A stretch of DNA of 64,000 nt from Sipunculus nudus (taxonomy: Eukaryota > Annelida > Sipuncula > Golfingiida > Sipunculidae). This document shows, in pieces, positions 42,501 to 57,500 of this stretch; the first letter of the stretch is position 1, and every line of letters starts with the position of its first letter. Under the pieces are notes generated by a model. It saw only the letters and a program-made list of their open reading frames with translations, was not told the origin of the DNA and did not search any database. A program made the position numbers and the translations under genes. The stretch lies in assembly GCA_026874595.1 (NCBI GenBank), contig CM049316.1, forward strand, positions 19,307,839 through 19,371,838, given 5' to 3'.

Positions 42501-45500
42501 CAGTCACACAACAAGCTGACTTACCTCTGTCCCGTTTAGGAAGCTTCCGATGGACAGGAGAGTGGCCAGCACGTACTTAAAGCTCCTGCTGTTCTGTAAG
42601 CTCTCTATACCCTGTTTCAAATCCATCAGTGGCTCAGCTATCTCCTGTGAACAAACAATATTCAACAGTCATTAGTGCCCATATGTGGATTGTACTTGCT
42701 TACTGTACTGCACACAATATTATTTGATATTTACTTATACATGGGATCAAACATTCTTTTTAACTGATAGTTAGTTTTTACTTTCTTTATAAAACAGTAA
42801 TTGTTGCTGTAATATGATAAAATCATTTGTTCTTTCTTTGTAGGATTATTATTGATGATTACATTAACTTTCTACTGTTTCAGATAATACAAAAATATAA
42901 GAACAGTGAATCAGGCAAATAATGCTTATAAAATACATTAAAAACTTTCTAAAAATAATTATTATTATTACAATATTAAGGATTATTTATAATCTTTAGT
43001 TTCAGGTATGGATGATCTGCATATAAACTGGAGACCCTAAACATGTTGTAAACAAACATATAAAATTATAGATTTAGAAACTACTCTGTCAGATCACATA
43101 CAATTTCTGTTACACCACTCACCGTCTCCATAGTATCGTAGTCTAATTTAAACGCCCACAGACTGAGACGGGCTTTCAGCTCACTGATAGAGGACAGTGT
43201 GATCAAGAACTGCTCTGCCGTGCCCAGTGGAACATCGGGATTGGCCATCTGCGCCTCCAGAATCTTCGACCTTTCTTCATCAGATGGGATCATCATTGTC
43301 AAAATTTTCTGTAAAAGAGGGGGAAAATCATAAACATGTTAAACAATATAATAATCTATTTTAAAAATAAATGACAACATGGTGACATATAATTGAAGGT
43401 CTATTAAGCCAAAGCATGACAAAAGAATGTAAGCTTGAATTCAAATAATCTACATTAGAAATTTTGTCACATCGCATGACAGCATCAAGAGGGCAGACTG
43501 CTTGCAAAAAGTTGATACTGGATAGAATAGGACAATAAAACTTTTAACCTTTGGTTTACTGCTAAAGCCCCTGACCTATAACTGCCAGCATGACTGCTCC
43601 ACTGACAGACGTACTCACCTCAATCCCTTCTCTGTTCATGATTGAGTTGTCCATCTTCAAAATGGCCGTCTTGATTGTTCTTGGAGGGGGCAGCACCGTC
43701 AAACCAATATTGATGGCATTGGATCGTTTGGTGTCCAGCACCGTGATCAATTTCTTGCTGCCATCAGTTTTCTGAAGGTCACATAAAAATAGTCAAGGTC
43801 AAAAAGGTCACAATGTAATTTGCATGGTAATATGGGCAACAAAGCTAGCCCAGCAGTCGTTGTTATTTCATCCATATAAAACTGAACTTATGCAAAACAG
43901 TGACCTAAAATAATATTAAATATACTGAAAATTAAAAATTATTAATACTATTTGTTCATTCCAGCCTTTTTGATACAAGAATTATTTAATCATTCCTTTA
44001 TGATTCATTACACTAGTAGTCAAAATTTGATTTTTTATTGTACTTTTTGTTGTGTTTTTATGGCAATTCATTTACAATGTACTATTACATTTAACAGTCA
44101 TTTTTCCCCTCATGCAGTAATAAAACCGTGGGATATCTTTTGTACAAAGAATTGGGATTTCAACCTTTAGAAAGCAAGATTTGTATACATTTCAGATATA
44201 TGTTCAAGTATATGCATTAAAATATACATTGATCAGACACCAGTTCTACTCCCATTCACTAAACTACGACCATGTTAATGATATTACACAAGGAGAGAAA
44301 CGAATGGTGAAGAGATTGTGTTAGATTAGAAAGGTCAAAGAGTGCAGACATAGACTGCAGACAAACCTGTGTAAATTTGCATGTGGTAACAATTTAAATG
44401 ATACACATATTTGCAATATTCATGATCAACCTGTGACAGATACAGAATTACAATTCTTACAGAAGATCCATTTTATTTTATTTAAGAATTTTAAACATTC
44501 AGAAAACAACATTTTCACACCTTATCTTGAATTTTTTTATATTTTAAATTTCATGACTATTCAAGCATTAAAATGTCATGTTAAAAAAATATATGTAACT
44601 TATTAAAGGATTTTTAATGACCCATAATTAAGAAATGTTTGCAGTTTTTATTTTGTTACCTTTACGACTTGCATCATTATTTATTCTAAAAATCTACCCA
44701 AGTTTTGTTTCAAGTTCATTTACTTTTAATTATAGTACCAGTTTTGGTCCGTATAAAATCTACCAGAACATTAATGAAGTAGCTTCTAATGATGCTGTTC
44801 TTATGTTAAAATATATCATCCTAATTTAATCAAGGAAACCCCTTTCTCAGATGTGGACACAGCTCAGCTGATTGACACATTTTCAAACAAATAATATTTG
44901 GGAACATGATCAAAAGTCTTAAGGTCATATTTAAAGAGCAAAATATTCTATTTATGGTTAATAAAAATATCTTTTTAATAATCATTTATATATATTACAT
45001 TACATTATTGGTGGTAGAAAAACTGCCAAATTACCATCTCATAATCTGAGTGGTAAGTGTACTGAAGTGATACCCAGTATTTAATCATTTTTCTGCAATG
45101 ACAGAATCTTGTTCCATTCCCTGTCAGGTGGTTAGGCAAATAATCAAGCATAGTTTCCATATTTTAAAATGATGCTAAGGACAGAAATGGAAATTTGAGG
45201 ACCATTCATTAATGTTTTAATTCCATATATTTTTAGCATCTGCAGAAAATCTGTATATCTGCAAGATTCAGATAACATACACCATTACATATTAGTGTTG
45301 AAATGCAAAGCAACCTTTGGACTCGAGTACTCAAGCAGCATCTCCCCCACTTGAGATTCTAATTTCTCTTGCTATGAAAACACTGTGAAGACATATAAAT
45401 GAGTATCTATCTATAAAGACTTGTCAACAAAAATTGTATCTGATATGTGATTTGTTACCAAGTGGCAAAATTAAAAATGTCATCTTATCTATATTCTACA

Positions 45501-48500
45501 GAGCATAAACAAAGCCATGACAGGAGTTCCGCCCTCAGATAAAGAATTAACGCAGAAACCCTGTCACTTTGCAGTAATGTTCAGATAAACCTGCATGCTC
45601 ACAAGTACCAGAGTCACAATGTTTTACTCAAGTACTCAGTCTGAGTAACTGAGTACTCATTTCAGCACTAGTACATACATCAATCATGAGAGCATTCACC
45701 AAATCAGGGAAAATACAGGCCTATATTACAGGGTCACTACAGTACTGCTAGTACTACCTGTCATAGAGAAGGGGGAGGGGGGGGGGGGGGCAGACCATGC
45801 CTGATGAAATTACACCAGGCTGTTAAAAACATTAACACAGACACTGAAAGAGAACTATGGTCAGAGAGTTGCAGCACTAAACCAGGGTTGCCACAGTGAC
45901 AGGAACAGGCTCATGATTATTCAATTTTGTTTTGAAATATTAATTTTATTTTCAATCTTTCTTCAAGTAACAGTGATTAATATAAATACTTATGAATAAA
46001 TCTGGAGGTATTCTTTGCAATGCCAGTACAGATTCCTCTCACCTTAGAGGAAAATGATAACTTTTAACAGTTAAGCCATAATATTTTTAAGAATACAGTG
46101 ACCAATTAAATGATGGCTATAACCTAAAAGCCCAGCAGTGTGATGTGCAAAAATTAATATTCATAAACCTAAACTGTGGTGATGTGTACAAAACATAATA
46201 TTCATGAGTCTTTCCAGGTCCCTGATATCATGGCTATTGCAGGAAGCAATCTGGGTGAAGCATTATGCATAGTAATCAGCAGTACAGCAAGCTATAGTAT
46301 GCAATATAGCCAATGCCAGTCATTTTAATGGAGGAGGAAAACATCTAGCAGCTTTTTATTTTTTTTTTTTAATATTTGAAATTGTTGCCTTTGAATATTT
46401 CCTATGTATATTTAAGACACAGAACACCTCTAGTAAACAATAAAATATGGATTTCAATTTTATTATAAATATTTTTTTTAATAGTAAATGTTAATATACA
46501 GTAAAACCTTCAAATTACGGACACTTGGAAGAACCTGTAGTTTTGCCAGGAACTGAAACAGATGTAATGTACTAAAGAGGTAATGCATGGTGCTATGAAT
46601 CTACTATCATGGGACTACCTCAGGTGTCTGCAATACAGAGATTGACATTTCACAGAGGCATTCACAGGGTGGAGGTTTCCCTGAACATTCAAAATGACCG
46701 GCATGTAGCTGATATGCTTGTATGATGTACGAGAGACTGAGAGAAGAGACACAGGTGAACACATATCTATACAGTATCTCTGCACGTTTCTTACCGTTTC
46801 CTATTAGTATTCGAATTCCATGCAAAGAAACAGAAAACATAGGCCATTAGCTGACCAATCATGAGCTACCAATGCAAAATATGTAATAAACTGACAGCCC
46901 AATCATGAACTAACAATGGTAGTAAGATTCAGAAGAAAATATGCATGAACTGTAATCTATGCAAGCTCCACCAATCATAAACTATTATTGAAATAACAAG
47001 ATTCTGTAACCGAAAAACACACAATGGCATCTAAAACACTCGAAAATTTACTCGTATACAGCAAAATCCTGTTGTGCCAAACCAAGCCATATACTCCCTA
47101 TGTGAAACTCTTAAGCAGTCACACCTCGGTAAATTTGGTTTAATTAATGCAGAGCAAAATCAACTTGTGTCCAACTTCGTATGCATTACATTTAGTTTTC
47201 TGCTGGTCCCTTTGACACAACATGATTTCACTAAATAATGCCCCCTGAATAAATTAGCCTTTGTCTTTAAATTGAAGAGATTGATATAATGTTACTTTAC
47301 TATCAAAAAGACCTCTTTTGAAAATTAAAAGGGAAATGAATTTATTTTTTAAATTTAGCTTTAAAACAAATGAAATTTAACTTGTGCAAATTTAGTACCT
47401 TAAGGTGTACCCCAAGAGTGTCATAGTGCACACAATTTCTGTTACATTAAACTTTGACATAATAACTGATCACATTACATGCTGAATTCTTATGCATGAA
47501 AGTTTTATCAAGAACAGAATTCTATTATCCATGCCTTGAAAGTAAAAATAAAATGACAAACACAAAATTTACTAATGATATAATTATCATTTAAAATATA
47601 TCAATACTTGCTGGCTTTAGCAAGGCTGTGCAAGTTGAATTCCAAATTAATTTTGTTCAAGCTTTCTTAATACATATACAACTTACCTTTTTAAACAGAA
47701 ATGATAAAAAAAATGATTTTGTGTTCCTTCTTTAACTGGTAAAAATGTATGGTAACTGCTTTTGATAAAATATATAACTTTATTATTATACTGATACAGG
47801 AACAAAAGTAAGGATATGGCCAGTTTCCCCCATATGTATAAAGTTACATAACCAGCTTTTTGTGAAAATATAAAAGCGTATAAAATAACAAAATGAACAA
47901 ACTGAAAGTTCAAGAGTTGTATTGCTCAAGAATCAACAATTATTTAAACGGTTTTAATTTTATAACATCAGTGTTCTTGATATGAGACAGTGACAGGTAC
48001 CAATGAGACAGGTTCATGATTTATTTATACAAGTGATAGTAATTCAGTTTCATTAGTACAGGGCTGTTATGCTAAAACCAAAAAGTATTTAAATACCAAT
48101 ATTTTATACAGGACAGGTTAAAAAGTGTACATATGAGCAATACAAACTCCCCCAATCCATTTTGTCCATTTTTATTAATGAACAATGATTCATATAAAAA
48201 GCAGAATGAAAGTCAGTGCAGAATCCAAACAAGTGAGTAACATGGCTGTAAAGCCTCAATCATCAAAATCCAGTGAATTTCTGTGTGAATTTACCTATTT
48301 CAGCTAATTAAACAACACAAGTGGCTTTGTAAAAGCTTAACAAGCTTTACAAACTGAAACAACACATCCTTGTTTGGGATTTATTTCAGCTGGTAGATCT
48401 AGAGTATTTAAAATACTGAGAACAAGCAATGACACTGACCTTGGTTTTAAGTTCGCTGGCCCTGGTCTCGAACAGGTGCTCCAGCTTGTCCTGATCAACC

Positions 48501-51500
48501 GGCACCTTGCCGATCTCTTTGGTCAACTTATTCCAAATGGTCTCCACAGATTTTCCTGCAGGTGTTATGACATCGCCCCGTACCTCCCGCCAATGTAACC
48601 TCACTGTTTTCTTATTTTTCTTGATGGTATTTGTGGACCCTGCAGCCGGGGGCCCAATGCCTGGGGGCGGTGGTGGAGCGCCAGCAGGAGGAGGGGGAGG
48701 GGGTGGTAACCCGGGAGGACCAGGTGGAGGTGGTGGGGCACCAGGGATTAACGGCGGTGGGGGTGGGGGCATACCCGGTAATCCAGGGGGTGGAGGTGGT
48801 ACCCCTGGTACAAGCGCAGGTGCATCTAATACACTCGTATCATCTATATCAGTCAAATCTGTAAAATCCATGTCCTGTATTCTGAGTGGACGATTTAACA
48901 ATTTTTCTAACTCATCCCATTGAAGATCTTCATCAGTCCTCTTTGAAGATGTTGGGGACATCGGTAAGTCCGTGGGGGACAATTTTTGACTACCAATTTG
49001 ACTTTGGCTGAGCCCTTCTTTGGCTCGTGATATAATTCCACTGAGATCACCAGATGGCGCTACCATCTCCCCGTCTGCTGGAGCTTCCTCCGGAGACAAG
49101 AGCCTGTTTGAAGCGCTCGTAACAGCACCATGTGTATTAATATCTTTATCTCCTGTCCTTGATAAATCCCCATCATTACCTTGCTGTAGACTTTCAATAC
49201 GAGCTGCAAGCCCTTGACCTTCAATCGGTGATTTACGTCCACTTGTAGTGGACTCCTGCAGTTTAGCCTCCTGCTCTTTCTTTTCCTTATTAATCTTATA
49301 CAACATCCAGCGTTTATTGTTCGAGATTCCTGAGGGGGGCAGGAGATCCCCAGGATCTACCAATCTTTGAGTATCATTTTCCCCGAGATGTCTAAAGTCT
49401 CCGTTCTCCATCTCTCCCGTGCTGAGGTAGCCCGATTCGTTTGACCCCTGAGGTCGGTGGATTGGCTTTATTCGACCCAGATCTTCCGAAGAATCTCCTT
49501 CCGTGTCTCGTAAATGTTTCCTCCTCACACCTTGGTCATCTGATGGATACAAGATATAAAATATCAACTGCAAAATACAAGCCTTATGAAGTCCATAACA
49601 CATAGGACATGGTAAATTTTCGCAGAAAGTGGAACGAGTTCTTATCAAATTTTAAAACAATAGAAGTTTTACTGTAACAGAGTATCCTGTAATGCTATAA
49701 TATGGAAAATACTATAATTCATGTTCTGTCTTGCCCCTCTCCCTTAATAATCTGCAAAAGCTAGATGCCAATGAAAAATACATCCTATATTGCCCGATTA
49801 GGAAAATTGTATCATCTGAAAAAAAAATTTAAATATTACCAGTGATACATACTTGATTCCTTGGTGATGAATATTCAAGGATATCACCAATTTTGCATGA
49901 TGAAATAACACACTAAAATGTAATCCTGAAGGTCTTGTATTGCAAAACATGCATTCATATCAATCAAATCCTGACAAAATTAATAATCAGGCATTCTACA
50001 CACCATGCTTTGACTGACACCATGCTCATCACTGCTATCAAATTTATCAGATTATTTTGGAAGCTCAACATACTGCCATTTCTGAAACTTTGCTGCATGT
50101 AATTAATTTACTATAACATGATAAATTTAGAATTAATATACTGAAAATAACTAAATGTCGAACTTTACAGATTAAGATAGTAAGAGTTCCTTCTTCTTTA
50201 AATTTCCCATTCTTAGGAATTTTATCAAATTAATCTACATTACTAAGACCATTATATTTCTGGACCATAAAAGTTTTTAACAATTATAGTTTTTGACATA
50301 AACATTTCTGTCATGTACATAATAGAAATTCTCCTTCATCAAGAGAGCCAATTTATAACAGAACTTAATTCAACTTTGATTGGTAATTTATTCTGCTTTG
50401 ACCCATTAAGCTCTTAAAACAAGTGAACAGAATATACAACTATTTGATTCTGATTAAAATAAATTTACTTAATCTTCATTTGCGTATCCTACCTAGGTGG
50501 TCTAAGTCACTCAGCGAGCCTATAGACTGCCGTTTAGACTTGTCAGAGATAACCGAACTTTCAGTGTTAACGCTACATGATGATGCAGATGACAGGCTGC
50601 TGGCCAATGAGATGTTGTCTCCATCCTGTCGGGAGATGGGTGTTATCACAGTACAAGTAGTGTGTGTGGAGGCCGTACATGACATCGTGGTGAGTGGGGG
50701 AGGAGTCACCGAGGCCGACGCCCTTGTGGGACTTCCTGAGTCTTTTAACACCTGACTGATTGACGCCTGTTCCTCCAATACCGACCTCCGTTCCCTCCGT
50801 CTCCTTCGTGTTTTTTGTTTTACTGAAACATGCACAATCCAAGCATGCAAAACAGGTCTCTATCTACAATGTTAGTATCAAAGGGCAATCAAAATCTAAA
50901 TCTCATCCTATATAACATTCTCCAGAAAATCCTAAGTTCAGTTCCTCATCGAGTCTTGCCCCATCTTACAAGAAAATGTTAAAAAAATTATATTTTCTTT
51001 TAATTACAAATATCTATAGTTTTTTATCCATTTGAACTACAATTTAATTATATCTATATACCAGACACAGAAAAGGATAAATGGCATTAATCAAGGATTT
51101 GATGGGATTAAAGAGTCATTATATTAGTAGTACTGGAGCAAACAAATTGAAAAACCATAACAACTGAAATGAAAAATTAAACTCAACAATAAAAAATATT
51201 CCATTCCAAAATAGCCTGTGCAGGCATACCATGATTCAACTGAAGCTTTCAGGGCTCAACATTAATTCTTAAAAATGCTTGCCTAGTTGGGCTAATAACA
51301 TCCACCCTTTGCTTGCCCTACATGAATTTTTTGTCCTGCAAAAATAAGAGATTGTAGCCACGAACATAAAAGTGTGTTCCAGATAAAAATTTTGCATGTG
51401 ATATTGGATGCTGAAATGTTTGTTTGTTAATATTTCTCTTTAGTATCTACACAGATAACACTCAAGATAATTTAAGTTATAGCTGTATTACCAATATTCA

Positions 51501-54500
51501 CTTCTCCAAGGATAGGCTAACTGAAGATTAGTTAAGATTCAAGCCAAACGTTTGAGTTAAGATTTATGTCAGGCAAGTACTAGAGCCCACTTTGGGCTGC
51601 CTGACCATCATTTTCTGGAACTTTTACTTGCCCTAGGCAGGCGTTAACTATAAATGTTGAACCCTGACTTTTTAAATAAATAAATAAAAAATAAGTTTGA
51701 TGTAAAACCAAAATAAAGGCAGCAACTGAAAACTCACAAGCATTTTGTTTGCACAAGGAAGCAACTGTGTCAGGGGAATCAGTCGGGGGTAAAACATGCA
51801 GATCCTGAGACTGTGACTCACTAGGGGGCTCCTCTGCTGCCCCACCCCATGGAGGTTCCTCCTCGTCCTCGTACTCGCGTGTTTTCCACTTTGGTTTGAC
51901 TGGTTCTAGGAATTTGGAGGCTTTTGGGTCTTCTGATGGTGGTTTGCCTGGACCTGTTGGTGTCCTACAGTATGAAAATTAAAAATTTTATCACATGATC
52001 AAATCATGATCAAATGGGTACACAGTGAAACTTCTAAAAGTGGGCATCCCTGGGACTGAGCAAAACTGCTCACTATACAGAGGTGCCCATTTTATTGAGG
52101 TGCACTCCAGGAGAGGTTCTAATTAAGCTATTCCATAGGATATAGTAAATACTATTTTCTACTATTCTAATGCTGGTATACTGAAATTATTCTGGAATTA
52201 TATGAGAAGTTAATTAAATTAAAATTCTTACAAACAATTTTTTGTTAAAAATTTAAATTAAATTAAAATTCTTACAAAGTCAAACCTTTTCCTCGGAAAC
52301 AATTTTTCACCACACTATAGAGAATTTTCTTAGCTTTCAGAAAATGTATACTTTACGGGGTATTAAAGCATTAGATTGTTCCATGCAAAGGAAAAACTGA
52401 AACAAAGTCAGGTCAGGTGGGGGGACCAGTCCTGCCACCTTATAAAAAAAATCTATAATTCATTAGAGATGTGACAGAAATATGCAAGGAATATGCATGA
52501 AATGTTCTTGTTCAATTTTGTGACTGTATGCCTACAGCACCTGAACTGGGCTTTTATAAACTTAAAATGCATTTTCTGTCTCTTCTACATATACCACACA
52601 GGTCTTTTAATATCTTTTTTGTTAGCTTATATTAGCACAAACTTAAAAACTCAAAGTACCTCTCCAAACATTACAGGTAGATTGCCACAGTTTTTTGTTT
52701 GCAATCAATTTTTACAAATAAATAAGCTACAGACATTTCTCCATGAATTTATAAACTTTATGCATGCAAAACAAGTGGTAACAGAATATTTGCTTCACGA
52801 TTTAGCAGTGACTCAGTACAGACAAAAGCTAAATACAATTAAGCTGGAAATGGTTTTACAACCTCCCTGCATCTGACCACATGGGAATGTCAGTCATTAA
52901 CTATCAATATGAATATGATGTTATCCTCTGTATATACTCATTAGTCACTGATAAAAATATTACTAATGTATGTAGACAATGGCTACATTAACGAGCAGAT
53001 GTTTGACCTAGTTTCTTGCCCTGGTGATGAACCAAAATACCTGCACGCTCTCATCCATTTACTGGGTTCTAGACATCTCATGTATATAATCCTGCTTAAA
53101 CCCATATCAAACAATTCCACTACCATCAACTGCATGTACAGAGGATGCCCACAGATGCAGGTTGCCATGGAAACTACAGCTCCTGACATGTTCTATTCCT
53201 GCCATCTGGACATTATCAGGCCCAGCAAATAATCATGATACTTTCTGAGTAGCAAGTTTCTTACAAATCATTATGGTTAAGACTGCAAGATAATTGCACT
53301 GTATACAAAAATACACTATTGCCCTTATTGTTATGTCTATTATCATGATATACTTACTTACATAGAATCAATAATTGTTATGTATGTCTGTAATGAGTAT
53401 TTCTGTGCAATATACCATCAACAGCCAATGCACTGCATGCAACCTTTATATAAAGACATTACTGACTAAAAGTACTGTCAATACCATAACACCAATCATT
53501 GCAACACAAAGTAAACATTTTTTACTGTCAGATGCCACTGTACTGATATAGTGACATTATGTGATCATCCAATAGAAAGTGACATCAAACACTTAAATAG
53601 TCTCTAAAGTACCAAATAAGCATGCAAGTCTGGGCGTCATTAGCCAAAAACAATCTGAATGGCATCTGACTGGGGAACTGTGTCGGTAAAAAATATGTCT
53701 GATGATTTGGTTTTAATTATATGAACAAGGAAAAAAATTGGTTTTTATTCTGAACTACAACATACCTTATATTATCATATATTATAAGAGTGGTCAATAT
53801 ATATTATAAGAGTGGTGTGACCAAAGTACCATGATGTTTACTGTACTGTGAGGGAGTGTATTGTTACAGTGCTATATATACTCACCAAAAAAAGTAGATC
53901 TTGCTGCTGGCCAAGTGCCAAAGAAACATAAGTACCTCTTTGTAAGGAGCTCTTACTGAATGGCCTACATTATATAATTTTGCGCAAAGTTTTTTTACTT
54001 ACTGGTCTAATGTATGGTCCTCAGATTTTTCTTCAGTTGTTGGAAGAGTTGGTGTCATCTTTTTCTTGCTAGGTGGCGTTGATGTTGACCCTGACGAATG
54101 TCTTCGACTCTTTCTACTTTCCTCCTCACTCTTTATTCTTGGTATTTTCCTGCAAATTTAAGTAATTCACAAAATATTGATTAAAAGATTGGTTGATTTT
54201 CCTAGTAATGTTAAAGTGATCATTCCTGATTACCTAAAGACATTTTTCATTTATATACCTTTATAGTCAAGTTAATTCTATATTAAAAGGGGAATTTCAT
54301 CTCAAAGAAAAGGTCTTCAGAAAACATAACCAATTTTCTAATATGAAGTACTGATCAATCCTTTAATTCTGTTGCAGCAAAGTTTCTACACTGAATGAAA
54401 AATACCCAAATTTCTAATATCAGGAATGCAGGGATTGACATCTGTGATGCTTCAAATCTCTTTTGGACGCCCAGTTCTCAGTGTCCCAGCATTCACCAAG

Positions 54501-57500
54501 ACACTCAATTGTATAAACAATGTCCTTACAACTGGCCCTTACATTTCACTGTAATCAGATAACAACATTTTATATAATTGTATACTGATACAATAAAGGA
54601 TGAAAAATACTAAACATGATTTAATGTTTAACAGACTTTGAAAATTTGACAGGTGTCCCCTCTCCTTAAGCTGCCCAAAATAAAGTCTGACTTTCCAAAA
54701 GGTTGAACGGAGCATCCTGGATTTAACACACTTTTTCTCTCCATTGAGAGCCCTGTTCTATATACATACATTAATTCAAAGTACAGTGGCATTGTCATTA
54801 GCACAGGCATTGTTCTGCCATTCATACCTGAGACTGTCTTTGCGAGCGGAATCCTCCTCTTGGCCATCTTCGTTCTTCAACGCTGCCTCGTACTGTTGGA
54901 ACTGTTCTAGAAGGTCAAGGTCAGAGCCTTTACGGATCATGTGACGTCTGATGATCATTTCCATCCCCTGTTCTTCCATGGAGTCCGTCACATCGTAAAA
55001 TGTATCCTGGTCAGGAATGGCATTCAAGGCCTAAAACAAAGAACAAAAATGATACAATTACATTTAGCTCTATAATTCTTCATAAATTTAATAAGATAGT
55101 TAATCCTGGAATTTTATCCAGCTATATTTTGTAAAAGTTTTATAGTCCCTTATCTCCAGACTCACCAGATTCAGTACTAAGTAACTGTGTAATAGCACAA
55201 AATCCCTCAACCAGATGTCAGCTGTAGTATAAGTTCATTAACAATTGAAAGAAGTATGAGATGTACAACTTCCTTGCAGAGTTCTAAAAAATTTCATGAC
55301 ATATTGATATTTTTTAAGGTAAGCAGACTGAAAGACTGATAAAATTAAGAAATGCATGAAAAATTTACTTCCACTAAATTTGAATAGGAGGTAAAACAAT
55401 TAATACTCAGGAAATATCAGAAGAATAAATTTCATAAAAGCCATCTTATGATGACAGTAAACTGAAGTTAAAATGAACACTATGGCTAATACCAGACAGA
55501 AAAATATGCACAATAATGTACAGAAACCATCATCGCTTTCAGAAATCTAACTGGCTAATTATTATTTAAGCCTCAATGAAACTTCATTTAGCCAGAGATA
55601 TTTGTTACACCTTTCTCTTTTGCTTCAACAAACATAGCTTTGTAATAAATTCTAACACCACATGGCAATTAAACCTCAAACAGGATTACAAACTGAAGAT
55701 TTCAGTAATTTGAGGATTTTAGATAATATATATTCACCTTTGAATACTAAAGGACCTCCCAAAGGTTTATATATTTACAAAAAGAAAGAAAACTTTTATT
55801 ATTACAATAAGAAACAAGCAAATTCCTATAATTATGTCCACTGCTTCCGCCTCTTGTTATTTTAGCTTCCTGTGATCTTAATGCTTGCTTCTCAATATGT
55901 TTTAGTTTTTATTTATCCCTAAAGATGTCTTCAAATTTCATAGTGCCTGTTTTTTAGTTTTCTTTGTCCACTGAAGATGTCTCCACATGTCATAATTTTG
56001 TTGTGAATTAGGAAAAAAGGGAATAATTTTTGGTTTGTTTTGGAGCTGGTGATAGTAAATTTTCAGACAGACACTCCAAAACCAATCCCAACCAAGGTAT
56101 GCATGAGAGCAATCATTGACCCAAATTTAAATGAAATCAGATAATAATTAGAAAAATTATGGCATGAAAATGGAAATCTGACGGATGGACAGACAGAGGG
56201 ACAGACAGATGGACAGATGGCCAGACAGACGGACAAACCCGAATTAATGTTCCCCCTTACCGCGAAAGCAGGGGACCAAAAAAAAAATAAATAAATAAAG
56301 TATATAGATACAACTAATTCTTTGATCATGCTGTAAATACATGCATACCAATATCATGTCCTGTAATATTTTTGAAGATTTATATATTTCTATTATTTTT
56401 ATATCCTGATCATCACAGTGATACGCCTAAGTGTCAGACAGAGCCCCAGCACAATAGGACCACTTGACATGTTACACACTTTATCTCATGTTCCCCCACT
56501 ATGTGTGTAGAATCCTTATAGTCTCCTTAAAAGTTACCCCAAATCAGCCAATTCACACAGGTCCTCAAGTGGTCATCGTGCATTCCTTACATCATCATAA
56601 ATTCCTCTGTACTGTTCTATCTACCCCCACAGAGCACTGGGACAAGTTATCTAAATCTCTATTCCCTGGCTGTATGTATGGATAAATTGATATAATCTCC
56701 TTGTCCATTTATTATATACAGTAAAACCTTACTCCAAGGCCACTCAGACATGATGACCACCCTGTTACAAGACCATTTTTTAAAACTTGTCTGAACTATC
56801 TATCATGAAGACCCAGGGGCAGAGCCAGAGGAGAGTTTTAAGGGAGTTTAAATCCCCCTGTTCCCCCCCAATCCCCCTTAAAATTCCCTGTTACGGGGAA
56901 AGATTACATTTTTCACATTCTTTCCATTCAGAAATTTGAAGGCTATACTCCTCCCCCTTAATTTACAGTTGCTGGGAATAAATCCCTCAGCACAAATAAT
57001 ATAAACAGACCTATTCCAAAACTATGGGTCTGCATGCCACATTTGCTATAAACTTATTAAATAAGCTCAATAACTGGTTGTATAGGAGGGGGTTGAACTT
57101 TATTATTAGATTAATGAAACTATTTTTGCACAGGTCCATTCATTTCCGTTATGAACATATGTATATTCAGGCTGATGAAGAAGGCGTAAAGCTAGGGTAT
57201 TGAGGTTGATTCATAAAACTACGCTTTTTTTTCACTATGTTGAATTTTAAAAATATAACTGAATGAGGAACATTCAAAGCAATTTTTTTTTTTTTTAAAT
57301 GATGAACTGCCTTCTTAAGATGTTATTCATCAGCTAAGCACCCAGGAAAATAAGAAGAGTTTCTGAAGTTCATTAGTAAATTACAAATTAAGTTTAACAT
57401 CTGTGTTGATTTTTCGAAGTTCTATTTTATAATTCTCCTATGAATTTTACAATTTATGTCCGTGCTAATCCTATCGGTATCACCCAAGCCTGTGCCATAT

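Larger units (their letters stand above)
37008..43771 (-). other. FHOD: FHOD exons encoding the FH2 core
   Basis: Exons 43619-43771, 43123-43308, 42525-42644, 39021-39182, 38663-38778, 37689-37763 and 37008-37200 run through FH2: [123 protein letters not shown] and [16 protein letters not shown]. The FH2 signature, usually GNYMNG or GNFLNG, reads GSFLNG here (Asn to Ser, codon AGC in exon 42525-42644). Intron 12 of the gene, between 39182 and 42525, holds a Helentron-like insertion. Confidence 0.93.
50493..54149 (-). other. FHOD: FHOD linker exons (basic, Ser-rich and acidic)
   Basis: Exons 54003-54149, 51738-51964 and 50493-50822 encode the poorly conserved linker between FH3 and FH1. They begin with [20 protein letters not shown], then a Pro/Glu stretch ([16 protein letters not shown]), then a very basic run ([13 protein letters not shown]) followed by Ser/Thr-rich sequence ([19 protein letters not shown]). 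All keep frame with each other and with the flanking exons. The basic run may be a nuclear localisation or membrane-binding patch; that is inference. Vertebrate FHOD3 is alternatively spliced in this part. Confidence 0.85.

Noticed and set aside
46607-46840. Possible cassette exon on the FHOD strand (77-aa open frame)
   Set aside because: No acceptor/donor pair in phase with the flanking FHOD exons and no similarity to formins.
48507-48923. Glycine-rich open frame on the plus strand
   Set aside because: Antisense shadow of the FHOD FH1 proline codons.
52493-53232. Two plus-strand open frames (127 and 88 aa) inside an FHOD intron
   Set aside because: AT-driven composition, no recognisable motif, no promoter or splice context; likely chance.
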